Positions 61,301 to 64,000 of a DNA stretch of 64,000 bases are shown here, piece by piece. The translations under genes and the position numbers were made by a program. The DNA is from Capitulum mitella. Taxonomy: Eukaryota; Arthropoda; Thecostraca; Pollicipedomorpha; Pollicipedidae. Positions within the stretch are counted from its first letter, which is position 1. Every line of letters starts with the position of its first letter. The stretch lies in the NCBI GenBank assembly GCA_030062745.1, contig CP099839.1, positions 7,911,118-7,975,117 of the forward strand. Reading direction: 5' to 3'. Below the pieces are notes generated by a model. It was not told where the DNA came from, did not search any database, and saw only the letters and a list, made by a program, of their open reading frames with translations.

Positions 61301-64000
61301 TGCTAAGGGTTATCAGATGCATGTACGCTGCCAAACAACTCGCCGTCTGTTTATTATCATAGCGATACGTCTTGCCTTTGTGGGACATTTTGGGACATTT
61401 TTTGCCAGGTGTCTGTTCTGTTTAGGCCCGTTATTTCCTTCTTCCGAACAATTTCTGTAGTGACGTTTGTGGTTATGGACGATTGCATGTGAGATAAATT
61501 CCCGCTTAACGTGAGTAGCAATTACCTTTCTATGGTGTCATGAGCATGACGTCAGTTTTTTGCGTTTGCAGTTCTGTGGTCATAGATGCAGTTACATGCA
61601 TATTCTTTTGCTCTCATCTGCATTGAAATAACACTATTTATCGCACTTCCGCATAGCACGTATATATTCGTCTGCTACGGATATGTCATCGCCATCGTTT
61701 ACGTCTCATTTTGTGTAGCCTTTTTCACTGTCACATATACAAGCGACAGCAGTCCTTTTTTATCGACCTGGTGTTTTGTCATCATTGGCCGCGCTATTAC
61801 TATGTAATGTGCGCCGGCACATGCAGCGTGTTGTTATCCTCAGGCTGCCTTTGCAATATGTGCGCTTCGCAATCTACAGCCGACACTCGACATCGGTCAA
61901 AGAATGGACACCCAATGACGCATCTCTGGTCGCCCAGGGCCCCGATGACTTCAACGAGGGCGACCTGAGGCAGATGAGGAGGTGGGCCGTGCCGTTCAAG
62001 TTTTTCGCCCGCAAGTTCGGCACGGCCGAGGCGGAGTCGCTGCTCCGACTGGAGGTGATCACGCTGGGCGGCGAGTTCTCCGCCAGAGTACAGAGCAGCT
62101 TCCCCCAGCCATTCCTCAGGTTCGCCCGGCCGCACGCGAGCGCGGCATTGGGGAGGGGTGGAAAAGGCCTGCGCTATTTTACTCGACGTCCTGTCGTGGG
62201 CAGAGCCTTTCAAGCGGTTGGTCGTTTCAGGTAGCTTTGAGGAAGTGAACGCCGGTGGTCTGTTCTGCGTTTCGACCGAAAACCTTGTCATTCGCGTCGT
62301 AAAATAGTAATGCTAGCTGCTTTTCTGTACCAGAGCTGACGTAAATTCAGAGTTTGGTCTCAACGTGCGATGCCTTTCTAGCCAGTCAGATCATGATTCC
62401 GCCTGACTGGTAATAGTCAGGAGGCTCCCTGCCCCTTTTTGAAGCGTACTTTCACTGTCCCAAAGTCCTGGATCCTCGCCTGCAACATAATCTCGCCATT
62501 TGTCAGTTCTGAATGTTATGCATCACAAAATTGCTATAACTGGCAATTCTATGCAATGGTCTTGGACTGAATGATTTTGACTATAAATAACACTTAAAGG
62601 GTAACCAGAAGTTCCGTGTATTCCATCGAAACCGAACACGCCGTGTACGTGGCACCGACTTCCAAACTTCAGCCATTCTCTGAGGTAGCACATCATTTCA
62701 GACGGATAGCTGAGAGAGCGCTAGAAACGTTACATGGACTTGGAGAAGACCTCGACCGACTCAGTCATCGGGTTACTATCGACCAGGTCATGGTGGGTCA
62801 CTTACGCGAGGCACAGTACGGTGGCAAAGGATGGCAGCAAGCTTAATAACGCATGTCCGTTTACCTGAAGCAGAGACGTTTCCGATTGGATTTTGCGTAA
62901 TGTCTAAACAAGTGTTCGTTCCACCACAACAACGTGTGTTTGGCAGACGGCTCTGAACTGTTGCCGCAGGCGCTTCCGCGGCTCTCCAGCTCTTCTCCCG
63001 GCTGTCGGGCGGTCTGGCAGCTCCACAGATACGTGGCTGAGGAGTTTGTCTTCTGGATCGACTTCTGGGCGGTAAGGAGTGCCTTGGGAACAGCCTGGTC
63101 TTCCGGCCTGGCCCGTTAACATTCCGGTCCGGCGTCGCTGCGACGTTCCCCTGTCACAACAAATAGCCCATCTTGTATCTGAATGAGCTAGTTTCAGGGT
63201 GGTACTGGTCATGTTTGCATTCATCCTGGTAAAATCGATGATACGATATTATGAGTAAGGCGTCGAGACCATTATTACAGAGCGTACGGATCCACATTGG
63301 CAATTTAAGTAATGTCCAGTCTTCAGCTGTTCGTGAAGAATTCGATATTTGTTTTACGTGATTATGGCTTGGCCTTTCAGTCACAATTGCTAAATTGATA
63401 AGAGCAGCATTTTATGCTTCTTATTTCGTGTAACATGTTCCAAGGTAGCATAAGCCCGTAGTAACATTTCCCTGGGTAGCAAAGTTGTTGATCAAGGTTG
63501 GCATAACTCGGAAAGTATCTGCGAATATCATTTCATCTAGCAAGCGAACGGACCCGCGATTTTCATTGATTGTATGGCTGCGTTCGTTGGCCCCGCTCGC
63601 TCACTGCCTATTGAATTTACGTCTGCATTACGCGACACCTGCGGTCCAGACGGCACAGTCGTCCTTACATTGATCGACGCCATCTCGTGATCACGTTTGT
63701 AACGTGCAATGAAGTGCCATAAATTTGGCAGGAACGGGGACTTTGTTAACTAACTATATTACCCCCTCCCGTTGAGCTGGAAGCTCTCACGTGCTGACCG
63801 CCATGTTTGTCTGTCCAATAGTGTCAGGTTTTCACAAACCAAGACTTGGGTTCAGACCGTGTTGCTTCCTTTCGTCCACAGGGACCGGACAGGGACTCTG
63901 ATGCAGACAACGTGCGCGTAAAGGCTGCCGGGGTACCGACCATACGCTGCTTCAGCCACGGTCATCTGCTGGCCATGTCCCTATACACAGGACGCAGTAA
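8115..64000 (+). CDS. Secreted/lumenal GT14 xylosyltransferase-like protein, 20 exons, 3' end beyond window
   Basis: Assembled from exons 8115-8130, 10293-10483, 15911-16115, 30580-30716, 48831-48924, 49487-49640, 52295-52409, 52960-53046, 53714-53916, 54314-54483, 55016-55095, 55344-55532, 57166-57341, 58114-58188, 59814-59966, 60519-60624, 61938-62119, 62609-62820, 62947-63071 and 63882 onward. All phases agree. Residues 1-18 form a signal peptide (MIAAAGVLVAALVARSLA). Residues 19 to about 430 match no family I know. A Cys motif (HCRHQLATVLC) then precedes a GT14 (Branch) domain from VPVRIGFLLLVHK (about 466) to FKFFARKF (about 744). RCFSHGHLLAMSLY (about 914) resembles the xylosyltransferase C-terminal domain. 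The closest known relatives start glycosaminoglycan chains by adding xylose to serine of proteoglycans in the Golgi. Those are type II membrane proteins, so the signal peptide is unusual. Catalytic exons are well supported. The link to exons 1-3 is less certain. Confidence 0.65.
8131..10292 (+). other. Intron 1 of the GT14 gene
   Basis: GC-rich for its first 120 bases, then AT-rich. It contains a degenerate tandem repeat at 9001-9960. Apart from that I see no gene. Confidence 0.45.
9001..9960. repeat. Degenerate long tandem repeat (four units)
   Basis: Four imperfect units begin near CCTGGCTTTC or a variant at about 9118, 9340, 9480 and 9750. They share elements such as GACGAAAAACGTTACC, CACTTGTTCTTGA and CATGCTCAAACGGTTGCC. 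Unit length varies (about 140-270 bases) because the second copy is truncated. Confidence 0.5.
10293..10483 (+). CDS. GT14 gene exon 2 (signal peptide end, N-terminal region)
   Basis: Acceptor GTTCCGTTCCAG ends at 10292 and donor GTAATG starts at 10484. It takes two bases to complete the split Gly codon from exon 1 and ends in phase 0. It encodes the end of the signal peptide, a predicted cleavage near SLA/EF, then DGQRVPDPRTYSFY, an N-glycosylation site NDT and RTFLMCPRGYAIEK. The CPRGY stretch recalls Cys/Gly motifs of small lectin domains, but too weakly to assign. Confidence 0.65.
11349..11376. repeat. AT microsatellite
   Basis: Pure AT dinucleotide run. Confidence 0.8.
12498..12544. repeat. 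AT microsatellite
   Basis: Uninterrupted AT dinucleotide run of more than 40 bases. Confidence 0.85.
12590..12650 (+). repeat. Dispersed repeat, diverged copy of the 56.6-kb duplication
   Basis: GAGCCGAATTGGTCCATTGG followed by a similar tail matches the units at about 56665-56920 (GCCGAATCGATCCATTGAT). It is probably the same interspersed family. Confidence 0.4.
13335..13392. repeat. TATG / ATGT microsatellite
   Basis: Alternating TATATG, TGTG and ATGT units. Confidence 0.75.
15911..16115 (+). CDS. GT14 gene exon 3 (N-terminal region)
   Basis: Acceptor TCGTCTTTGTCGCAG ends at 15910 and donor GTCAAT starts at 16116. Entry in phase 0 matches exon 2. One base is left over. It encodes 68 residues with ACYKDGLPVQTVYFGARLGRR, YDSCHAALAFTDFW, an NVS site and NVCH. 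Four cysteines suggest a disulfide-bonded lumenal module. A second frame is also open here (FISVHDLAGGQPADL), so the frame choice depends on phase continuity. Confidence 0.5.
17328..17485 (+). CDS. Candidate alternative exon
   Basis: The acceptor GGAGTTGTTGCAG ends at 17327 and a strong donor GTGAGT starts at 17486. The frame continuing exon 3 is open throughout (52 codons after two bases) and ends in phase 0. It takes the same entry phase and leaves in the same phase as exon 4. It therefore cannot sit in series with exon 4 but could replace it. Composition is GC-rich like real exons here. No family is recognised. Confidence 0.25.
18760..19440 (+). repeat. Left arm of a ~0.7-kb inverted repeat pair
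   Basis: This segment matches the reverse complement of about 19840-20540 over most of its length, with many substitutions and small gaps. Shared landmarks include GTGACCTTTCATGACC (inverse), CATTTGGAAGAAG, ACATTGTGCTCACCAAAT, TTGATTGGTGC and CTCAGTTGGCTT. It carries several AGGTCA-like half-sites. It is probably a non-coding interspersed element inserted twice in opposite directions. Confidence 0.65.
19840..20540 (-). repeat. Right arm of the inverted repeat pair
   Basis: Inverse match of 18760-19440, with about 400 bases of unrelated spacer between the arms. This copy is interrupted by a 38-base palindrome at 20045-20082 that is missing from the left arm. Confidence 0.65.
20045..20082. repeat. 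38-bp perfect palindrome
   Basis: The 19-mer GCATAGCAGGCATAGCAGG is followed at once by its exact reverse complement. The arms themselves contain a tandem GCATAGCAG. A shorter AGCATGCT palindrome follows at about 20085. The DNA could extrude a cruciform. Confidence 0.9.
20770..20870. repeat. GA-rich simple sequence
   Basis: Purine-only GAAA, GAAGAG and GA runs lead into the pentamer array. Confidence 0.8.
20870..21013. repeat. (GAGAC)n pentamer array with a flanking ~20-bp triplicate
   Basis: About 17 tandem copies of ACGAG run to 20953. Three copies of a unit containing CGAACAGGGTCCGAC follow at about 20952, 20973 and 20992. The repeats keep several frames open on both strands, giving 160-220-residue ORFs with Arg-Asp-Glu-Thr or Ser-rich runs that are not genes. 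Confidence 0.85.
22011..22083. repeat. Short hairpin plus direct repeat
   Basis: AATGCTTCCATG and CATGGAAGCACT pair around an 8-base loop (22011-22042). The string ATTCCATGTTGTCATACAT at 22064-22082 repeats part of the hairpin. Confidence 0.6.
24440..25310 (+). mobile_element. Eroded piggyBac-type MITE (fourth copy, no clear ends)
   Basis: Internal sequence follows the same order as the copy at 41731-42955: a GGCATGAATTG-like stretch, AGGCGTTCACGG, a tract with GTGCAAATCATATTG, GGGAACTGTAATGG and GGTACGCGCGCCGACATTTT. Identity is lower than among the other three copies and I cannot find TTAA termini, so it is older or a relative. Confidence 0.45.
27340..27442 (-). repeat. tRNA-derived SINE-like fragment
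   Basis: On the minus strand a TGGCAGTGGCTAAGG A-box-like element and a GGGTTCAAATCCC B-box/T-arm lie about 60 bases apart. This is the spacing of a Leu/Ser-type tRNA with a long variable arm. The acceptor stem does not pair, so it is not an intact tRNA gene. Confidence 0.5.
27944..28016. repeat. TA-rich microsatellite
   Basis: TA and TATACG/TACATA repeats lie about 260 bases upstream of the putative splice acceptor of the CCCH-RING gene. Confidence 0.75.
28265..28275 (+). other. Candidate 3' splice site upstream of the CCCH-RING start codon
   Basis: The pyrimidine stretch CCGTTTTTCTTCAG ends in AG at 28275. The sequence before it, though open in frame, has no ATG and intron-like composition. 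I infer a spliced 5' UTR exon starting at 28276, 19 bases before the ATG. Confidence 0.5.
28295..29692 (+). CDS. ZAP/PARP12-type CCCH zinc-finger protein with C-terminal RING finger (465 aa)
   Basis: The first in-frame ATG is at 28295 (G at -3) and the stop TGA is at 29690. Three modules each hold two CCCH fingers with spacing C-x7-C-x4/5-C-x3-H: residues 18-55, 104-141 and 220-257. In modules 2 and 3 the last His leads quickly into an H-N-x-x-x-L-(R/K)-K helix (module 1 has HNKKILRE). This paired arrangement is typical of the RNA-binding fingers of ZC3HAV1 (ZAP) and PARP12. Residues 331-368 form a complete C3HC4 RING (C-x2-C-x11-C-x-H-x2-C-x2-C-x10-C-x2-C), the signature of ubiquitin E3 ligases. 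A Pro/Ala/Lys tail (about 418-465) ends GRGAATVVTTVTTYH. No PARP or WWE domain is present. I infer an RNA-binding E3 ligase, possibly in RNA turnover or defence. Coding is uninterrupted. Bases after about 29190 are far more GC-rich. Confidence 0.85.
   Translation: MSKAKDPSVGDKALPNVCRAFNKEGCNDGECGELHICFFFVKDKCRYEDKCVKTHVLATAHNKKILREAGWIHDNQHKKILQMLKKKLQAGTSKDGSLKPPKICFAYNTLGCQNDDCKALHMCLNHILNKCVAGEACPLGHDVTNGQHNLQVLRKEKLLDVETKALTDRLQEMYLAMSNEATKPKPQKEPEGMEAKDKTSSIEPMTTKGGKKSPATPKVCYAYNDKLCKATACPHLHLCYHFVRGRCKAKGACQKGHNILEGEHNLTILKKFNLMQHKVGNVLTWMRERYEAKEANAKHGEGASAPVQPDQGGARPQSRVPAGAPPTSLVCPICSEPFIKATTLGCSHTFCEDCVQRSAREVNQCPLCRAPIASTVRSLVVDDAVEEWVDGLDDEAQLARRQLVAERRRGGCRALPTVPEKPAAKKPPAAGKPPAAARPKPPAAARPKPRGRGAATVVTTVTTYH
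29720..30320. repeat. Degenerate ~30-bp minisatellite downstream of the CCCH-RING gene
   Basis: Imperfect units of about 28-31 bases near CCACGGACCAGACCCTGACA recur, for example at about 29800, 29858, 29890, 30140 and 30295. They are broken by a GAATT-rich tract and a poly-C at 29999-30012. Long minus-strand ORFs here follow from the repeat. It may lie in the 3' UTR. Confidence 0.65.
30580..30716 (+). CDS. GT14 gene exon 4 (N-terminal region)
   Basis: A strong donor GTAAGG starts at 30717. The acceptor is less clear (CAG ending 30579 or AAG ending 30612; both keep the phase). Two leading bases complete the codon from exon 3 and the exon ends in phase 0. It encodes EGSVSCEFPLKGCSGDI and LVNGHPIGAK, which runs on smoothly into IAYGLVQKK of exon 5. 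No family is recognised. Confidence 0.55.
32010..32025 (+). terminator. Paired poly(A) signals
   Basis: AATAAA at 32010-32015 and again at 32020-32025 follows 600 bases of T-rich, UTR-like DNA. These are the first canonical signals after the CCCH-RING stop codon, 2.3 kb away. They could end that transcript or a short isoform of the GT14 gene. Confidence 0.35.
32260..32540 (+). repeat. Interspersed repeat R1, uninterrupted copy (empty site)
   Basis: It matches 41395-41735, sharing AAATGGCAG, AATATTCAGAATCC-type sequence, AAAACACGGACA and CACGAGCATAAA. After TTAA at 32473-32476 it continues ACAATGTTTACGCC, which matches ACAGCGTTTGCGC found just right of the MITE at 42956. This copy therefore shows the target before that MITE inserted. 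Confidence 0.6.
33087..34289 (-). mobile_element. piggyBac-type MITE, copy A (inverted)
   Basis: Flanked by TTAA at 33087-33090 and 34286-34289. The ends are eroded forms of CCCTATTCCCGG. Sub-terminal GCAGGGGGGCTGAATC and its near-inverse at 34225-34245 match copies B and C read on the opposite strand. About 1.2 kb, no transposase. The inside is AT-rich with AGGTCA half-sites. Confidence 0.7.
34590..34840 (+). repeat. Fragment of interspersed repeat R1 (distal part)
   Basis: AAAAGCGACTGATGAATTATTGGG and GAGAGAAACGCGATTCA match 43060-43195 (AAGCGATTCGTGAATTATTGGG and AAGAGAAACACGATTCA). It lies just left of the Gypsy remnant. Confidence 0.5.
34880..35515 (-). pseudogene. Gypsy integrase core and C-terminal remnant
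   Basis: IPLADITASNEATAF and YFVTDRGARFEAGPL keep the second core Asp. At about 35303 the expected 'NGMVERxHR' reads SGMVGRRHR, so the catalytic Glu is Gly. A frame change follows. SARVWLRSD-like and LLESPYTALMRVL text near 34950 is the C-terminal part. Confidence 0.75.
35706..35905 (-). pseudogene. Gypsy integrase zinc-binding (HHCC) remnant
   Basis: CRRKIFEKLHNISHPGLKGT followed by a CYCWSNINRDI-like end is the HHCC module just before the integrase core. Confidence 0.7.
36040..36555 (-). pseudogene. Gypsy RT thumb / RNase H remnant
   Basis: FADLVFPVSELTRLNAKTAE with LPWDKK is the RT-RNase H linker. TDCSLVAAGAALHQV keeps the first catalytic Asp of RNase H but needs a frame change near 36340. 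VPVAFFSEKLSEAQRRYSAYDR follows. Confidence 0.75.
36640..37140 (-). pseudogene. Gypsy reverse transcriptase remnant
   Basis: Pieces in different frames resemble the RT palm: LPHLQ-like text near 37080, then GLRNIPTNFQRLLDMLLR near 36880, the usual 'GLxNAxxTFQRLMD' block. The catalytic DD box is not intact. Confidence 0.65.
37309..37388 (+). repeat. Dispersed ~80-bp repeat, copy 2
   Basis: Inverse match of 6180-6258. Just upstream, a 28-base unit containing GACCTTGGACTAGAACT is present twice in tandem (37261-37306). Confidence 0.55.
37528..37605 (-). repeat. tRNA-derived SINE-like fragment
   Basis: The minus strand has an A-box-like GGCGACCGAGTGG and a B-box-like GGTTCGAGCCC at normal tRNA spacing. 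The acceptor and T stems do not pair well, so I read it as a tRNA-derived repeat, not a functional tRNA. Confidence 0.45.
38345..38373. repeat. CA microsatellite
   Basis: Pure CA run within the Gypsy region. A poly-T run of about 20 lies at 38485-38504. Confidence 0.85.
38700..39075 (-). pseudogene. Gypsy aspartic protease remnant
   Basis: The active-site triad reads D-N-G (in LIVDNGANTS, about 38955) where D-T/S-G is normal. The C-terminal ILGNDFLTAFGL motif (about 38745) lies in another frame. It is therefore frameshifted and probably inactive. Confidence 0.65.
39284..39320. repeat. GA microsatellite
   Basis: Uninterrupted GA run. Confidence 0.85.
41395..41730 (+). repeat. Interspersed repeat R1, left half (split by MITE B)
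   Basis: Matches 32260-32472. It contains a CA/TA/TG microsatellite (41517-41600) that is absent from the other copy. It stops exactly at the TTAA where MITE B begins. Confidence 0.6.
41517..41601. repeat. Compound CA-TA-TG microsatellite
   Basis: (CA)n, then (TA)n, then (TG)n: a self-complementary compound repeat able to fold on itself. Confidence 0.85.
41731..42955 (+). mobile_element. piggyBac-type MITE, copy B
   Basis: TTAA at 41731-41734 and 42952-42955 flank termini CCCTATTCCTGG and CCGGGAATAGGG, which are inverted repeats. TTAA target duplication with CCC(T/A) ends is the piggyBac signature. Sub-terminal GC-rich blocks (GATTCGGCCCTC and GGCCGATTCAGCCCCC) face each other. The inside is AT-rich with no transposase ORF. 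The paralogous empty site at 32473 supports precise TTAA insertion. Confidence 0.8.
42956..43200 (+). repeat. Interspersed repeat R1, right half
   Basis: It resumes the R1 sequence directly after MITE B. Its distal part matches the fragment at 34590-34840. Confidence 0.5.
44433..44863 (-). mobile_element. hAT-type MITE, copy 2 (inverted)
   Basis: Begins CAGGGGCGTCGATT and ends in the inverse of CAGGGGTGTCGATTTGTATT. Inverse match of the copy at 3651-4119. It contains three near-identical GGGTGGGCCCAAACAACATT-type units (44775-44830), the counterpart of the internal repeat in copy 1. No transposase. Confidence 0.6.
45020..45420. other. GC/CpG-rich island in intron 4
   Basis: A weak ~21-bp GACCCGGCCG repeat (45040-45170) is followed by a CpG-rich block. 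In it, CAG ending 45208 and a strong donor GTGAGT at 45290 bound 81 bases, open in two frames (one reads ARIAVLSLAAAACLPC, signal-peptide-like). It could be a phase-0 cassette exon, an alternative first exon or neither. Confidence 0.25.
46990..47600 (-). repeat. Degenerate ~20-21-bp minisatellite
   Basis: Units near GAGGCCCCTGACCGCCGCAG recur, for example at 47485, 47533 and 47568. The consensus is the reverse complement of the array at 190-400. The minus-strand ORF of 112 residues is a repeat product. Confidence 0.65.
47601..48595. other. Intronic DNA, nothing recognised
   Basis: AT-rich with no repeat, exon or ORF I can support. Confidence 0.4.
48596..48700 (+). repeat. Exact 46-bp direct duplication
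   Basis: The 46 bases at 48596-48641 are repeated without change at 48655-48700, period 59 bases. The copies start TTTTTCGTACTGCGACTACT. The second copy ends 130 bases before exon 5. Confidence 0.9.
48831..48924 (+). CDS. GT14 gene exon 5 (N-terminal region)
   Basis: Acceptor GCTACGTTTTACAG ends at 48830 and strong donor GTAAGT starts at 48925. Enters in phase 0, one base left over. Encodes IAYGLVQKKQDGRVSVQRT and DNIFELRPGPTV, beta-strand-like. No family recognised. Confidence 0.65.
49334..49384. repeat. AT microsatellite
   Basis: Uninterrupted AT run of about 50 bases between exons 5 and 6. Confidence 0.85.
49487..49640 (+). CDS. GT14 gene exon 6 (N-terminal region)
   Basis: Acceptor TTATTTTAG ends at 49486 and donor GTGGGG starts at 49641. 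Two bases complete the split codon from exon 5 and two are left over. Encodes alternating hydrophobic text (KTSVRLSEDVSFIKPVF and NFAVTIRYQAPE), suggesting a beta-sandwich. Another frame is open (Cys-rich DYRPAFEVRCF...), but its phase does not fit exon 5. Confidence 0.6.
50249..51460 (+). mobile_element. piggyBac-type MITE, copy C
   Basis: TTAA at 50249-50252 and 51457-51460 flank CCCTATTCCCAGAGGG and CCGCCGGGAATAGGG. Same orientation and internal order as copy B, with about 1.2 kb and no transposase. It lies in intron 6 of the GT14 gene. Confidence 0.8.
51461..52294. other. Rest of intron 6; CpG-rich stretch 51560-52140
   Basis: GC-rich for about 580 bases. One CAG-bounded stretch after 51880 is open in a frame reading WSMDEVYGETV, but no donor keeps phase with neighbouring exons, so I do not call it. 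Confidence 0.35.
52295..52409 (+). CDS. GT14 gene exon 7 (N-terminal region)
   Basis: Acceptor CTTTTCTTGTCCAG ends at 52294 and donor GTGTCA starts at 52410. One base completes the AG left by exon 6 and the exon ends in phase 0. Encodes ETCFITSPRNPRVISAAV, then a Ser/Gly/Pro linker and FPTQTEA. The donor is weak. Confidence 0.5.
52960..53046 (+). CDS. GT14 gene exon 8 (N-terminal region)
   Basis: Acceptor AACTCTGCAG ends at 52959 and donor GTGACC starts at 53047. 29 codons, phase 0 at both ends. Encodes IVKAIVTCRAEQALNSSFPE (with an NSS glycosylation site) and AAVHKFNDQ. Confidence 0.65.
53047..53713 (+). other. Intron 8 of the GT14 gene
   Basis: No feature recognised other than a GC-rich final 100 bases before exon 9. 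Confidence 0.4.
53714..53916 (+). CDS. GT14 gene exon 9
   Basis: Acceptor CAG ends at 53713 and donor GTGTGT starts at 53917. Enters in phase 0, two bases left over. Encodes VLHLQYRSRVEAGLRDYL, a helical stretch with WEVFDTRCSSPEQAAVL and FWTVLAR. GC-rich codons mark it as coding. Its place, just before the Cys motif of exon 10, makes it the stem/linker side of the enzyme. Confidence 0.7.
54314..54483 (+). CDS. GT14 gene exon 10 (Cys motif before catalytic domain)
   Basis: Acceptor TTCCTCCACAG ends at 54313 and donor GTCAGT starts at 54484. Encodes ASRHCRHQLATVLCAFLY and CLPPQSSRPGQ. The pattern C-x4-A-x-V-x-C-x(n)-C-x-P fits the short Cys segment of animal xylosyltransferases (C-Q-Q-E-I-A-x-x-V-C...). 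A linker YDYDTLPMRGPRPSLERLEQ follows. Confidence 0.75.
54484..55015 (+). other. Intron 10 of the GT14 gene
   Basis: Begins with a poly-C run and GC-rich DNA, then AT-rich. Ends in a good pyrimidine tract. Nothing else seen. Confidence 0.4.
55016..55095 (+). CDS. GT14 gene exon 11 (catalytic domain start)
   Basis: Acceptor CTCTTTTTTCCCAG ends at 55015 and donor GTAAGA starts at 55096. Encodes LKTPELDLVPVRIGFLLLVH plus KDVNAT. The PVRI-(A/G)-(Y/F)-x-L-x-V-H strand is the hallmark first beta-strand of the GT14 fold in xylosyltransferases. Confidence 0.8.
55344..55532 (+). CDS. GT14 gene exon 12 (catalytic domain)
   Basis: Acceptor GGTTTGTCCAG ends at 55343 and donor GTGAGC starts at 55533. 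63 codons, phase 0 at both ends. Encodes LQLLGQIYRRHHYYVVHVDA and LPNVHVLPPERSFVTSWASY. These align with the 'Y..H.FFYIHVD.R' and 'NVRVTP...V.WGGASL' blocks of xylosyltransferases. Confidence 0.85.
55533..57165 (+). other. Intron 12 of the GT14 gene
   Basis: Starts with GGTTGTTGGGTTGTTAGG-type simple sequence (55570-55650). It holds a 186-bp near-tandem duplication at about 56630-56940. No exon seen. Confidence 0.45.
56630..56940 (+). repeat. Near-tandem duplication, period ~186 bp
   Basis: GGGAAATGGATTACnGTT, GCCGAATCGATCCATTGAT and CGGAGCTATTAAGAG occur twice, 186 bases apart, each followed by a CCCCAGCA string. A diverged third copy lies at about 12590. Confidence 0.65.
57166..57341 (+). 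CDS. GT14 gene exon 13 (catalytic domain)
   Basis: CAG ends at 57165 and donor GTAGGT starts at 57342. Encodes ALEELLRMGVWDHAVLLSGS, then DLAIRSVDELAAALAAHRGT and a phenylalanine-containing DGWKN end. It aligns with 'W.W.FFINLS..DYP.RT..EL..FL' of the family. The usual Ser/Ala-x-Asp-Tyr-Pro is SGSDLA here. Confidence 0.85.
58114..58188 (+). CDS. GT14 gene exon 14 (catalytic domain)
   Basis: CAG ends at 58113 and donor GTCAGT starts at 58189. Exon 13 leaves two bases and this exon supplies the third. Encodes VCDSHVFTLGVQQAPSVGIR, matching 'ECDSHMWRLG.R.IP.GI' of xylosyltransferases. 25 codons. Confidence 0.8.
58330..58700. repeat. Weak ~21-bp minisatellite
   Basis: Loose units such as GGGAACCCTCACAACCAAC and GGAACCCTTTATGGGCCGAC recur, broken by unrelated DNA. 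Same style as the arrays at 4140 and 46990. Confidence 0.4.
59450..59800 (+). repeat. 32-33-bp minisatellite abutting exon 15
   Basis: About ten units near GCTGCTGAGCTGCAATATTG plus CCTGCTAGTCC. They grade into TGCCCTGTGTTTCCTGGCGC-type units and run to within 15 bases of the exon 15 acceptor. Confidence 0.8.
59814..59966 (+). CDS. GT14 gene exon 15 (catalytic Glu)
   Basis: CAG ends at 59813 and donor GTAAGG starts at 59967. Encodes SQWFVLSREMAEFACNLEEH and GIPDEFFFSTLLYASPY. It aligns with 'GSDWFVLTR.FVEY' and 'PAESFFHTVL.NS' of xylosyltransferases. Glu 669 of the model (in PDEFFF) corresponds to the catalytic base glutamate known from human XYLT1. Confidence 0.85.
60519..60624 (+). CDS. 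GT14 gene exon 16 (catalytic domain)
   Basis: CAG ends at 60518. One base completes the lysine codon from exon 15. Encodes EALVNSNLHHIKNFKPENVD and CRHQDDADFCGRA, aligning with 'LVDNNLR.TNW...' and 'VDWCG'. The donor GTGGCC at 60625 is weak but gives the phase needed by exon 17. Confidence 0.7.
60625..61937 (+). other. Intron 16 of the GT14 gene
   Basis: GC-rich for the first 100 bases, then AT-rich. A frame just before exon 17 is open back to about 61776, so the acceptor could be earlier (61843 or 61879). Nothing else seen. Confidence 0.4.
61938..62119 (+). CDS. GT14 gene exon 17 (end of catalytic domain)
   Basis: CAG ends at 61937 and donor GTTCGC starts at 62120. Encodes GPDDFNEGDLRQMRRW and FKFFARKFGTAEAESLLRLE. 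This matches '(S)PNDFKPQDFLRLQ' and '(T)FFARKFE' that close the xylosyltransferase catalytic domain. The acceptor was picked for phase and similarity. Two bases are left over. Confidence 0.75.
62609..62820 (+). CDS. GT14 gene exon 18
   Basis: CAG ends at 62608 and donor GTGGCA starts at 62821. Encodes SSVYSIETEHAVYVAPTSK, then helical AHHFRRIAERALETLHGLGE and RLSHRVTIDQVMVGHLREAQ. It continues exon 17 in phase, but similarity to known xylosyltransferases fades. An alternative donor at 62787 would break phase with exon 19. Confidence 0.6.
62947..63071 (+). CDS. GT14 gene exon 19
   Basis: Acceptor TGTGTTTGGCAG ends at 62946 and strong donor GTAAGG starts at 63072. Encodes DGSELLPQALPRLSSSSPGC and AEEFVFWIDFWA. 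Phase fits both neighbours. Confidence 0.65.
63072..63881 (+). other. Intron 19 of the GT14 gene
   Basis: AT-rich with no feature recognised. Ends in a good pyrimidine tract before CACAG. Confidence 0.4.
63882..64000 (+). CDS. GT14 gene exon 20 (cut by window edge)
   Basis: Acceptor CTTTCGTCCACAG ends at 63881. Open in phase 0 to the window end. Encodes GPDRDSDADNVRVKAAGVPT and RCFSHGHLLAMSLYTGR, resembling 'CR(Y/F)xxxGHPxSxHLYF' in the xylosyltransferase C-terminal domain. The gene goes on to the right. Confidence 0.7.
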
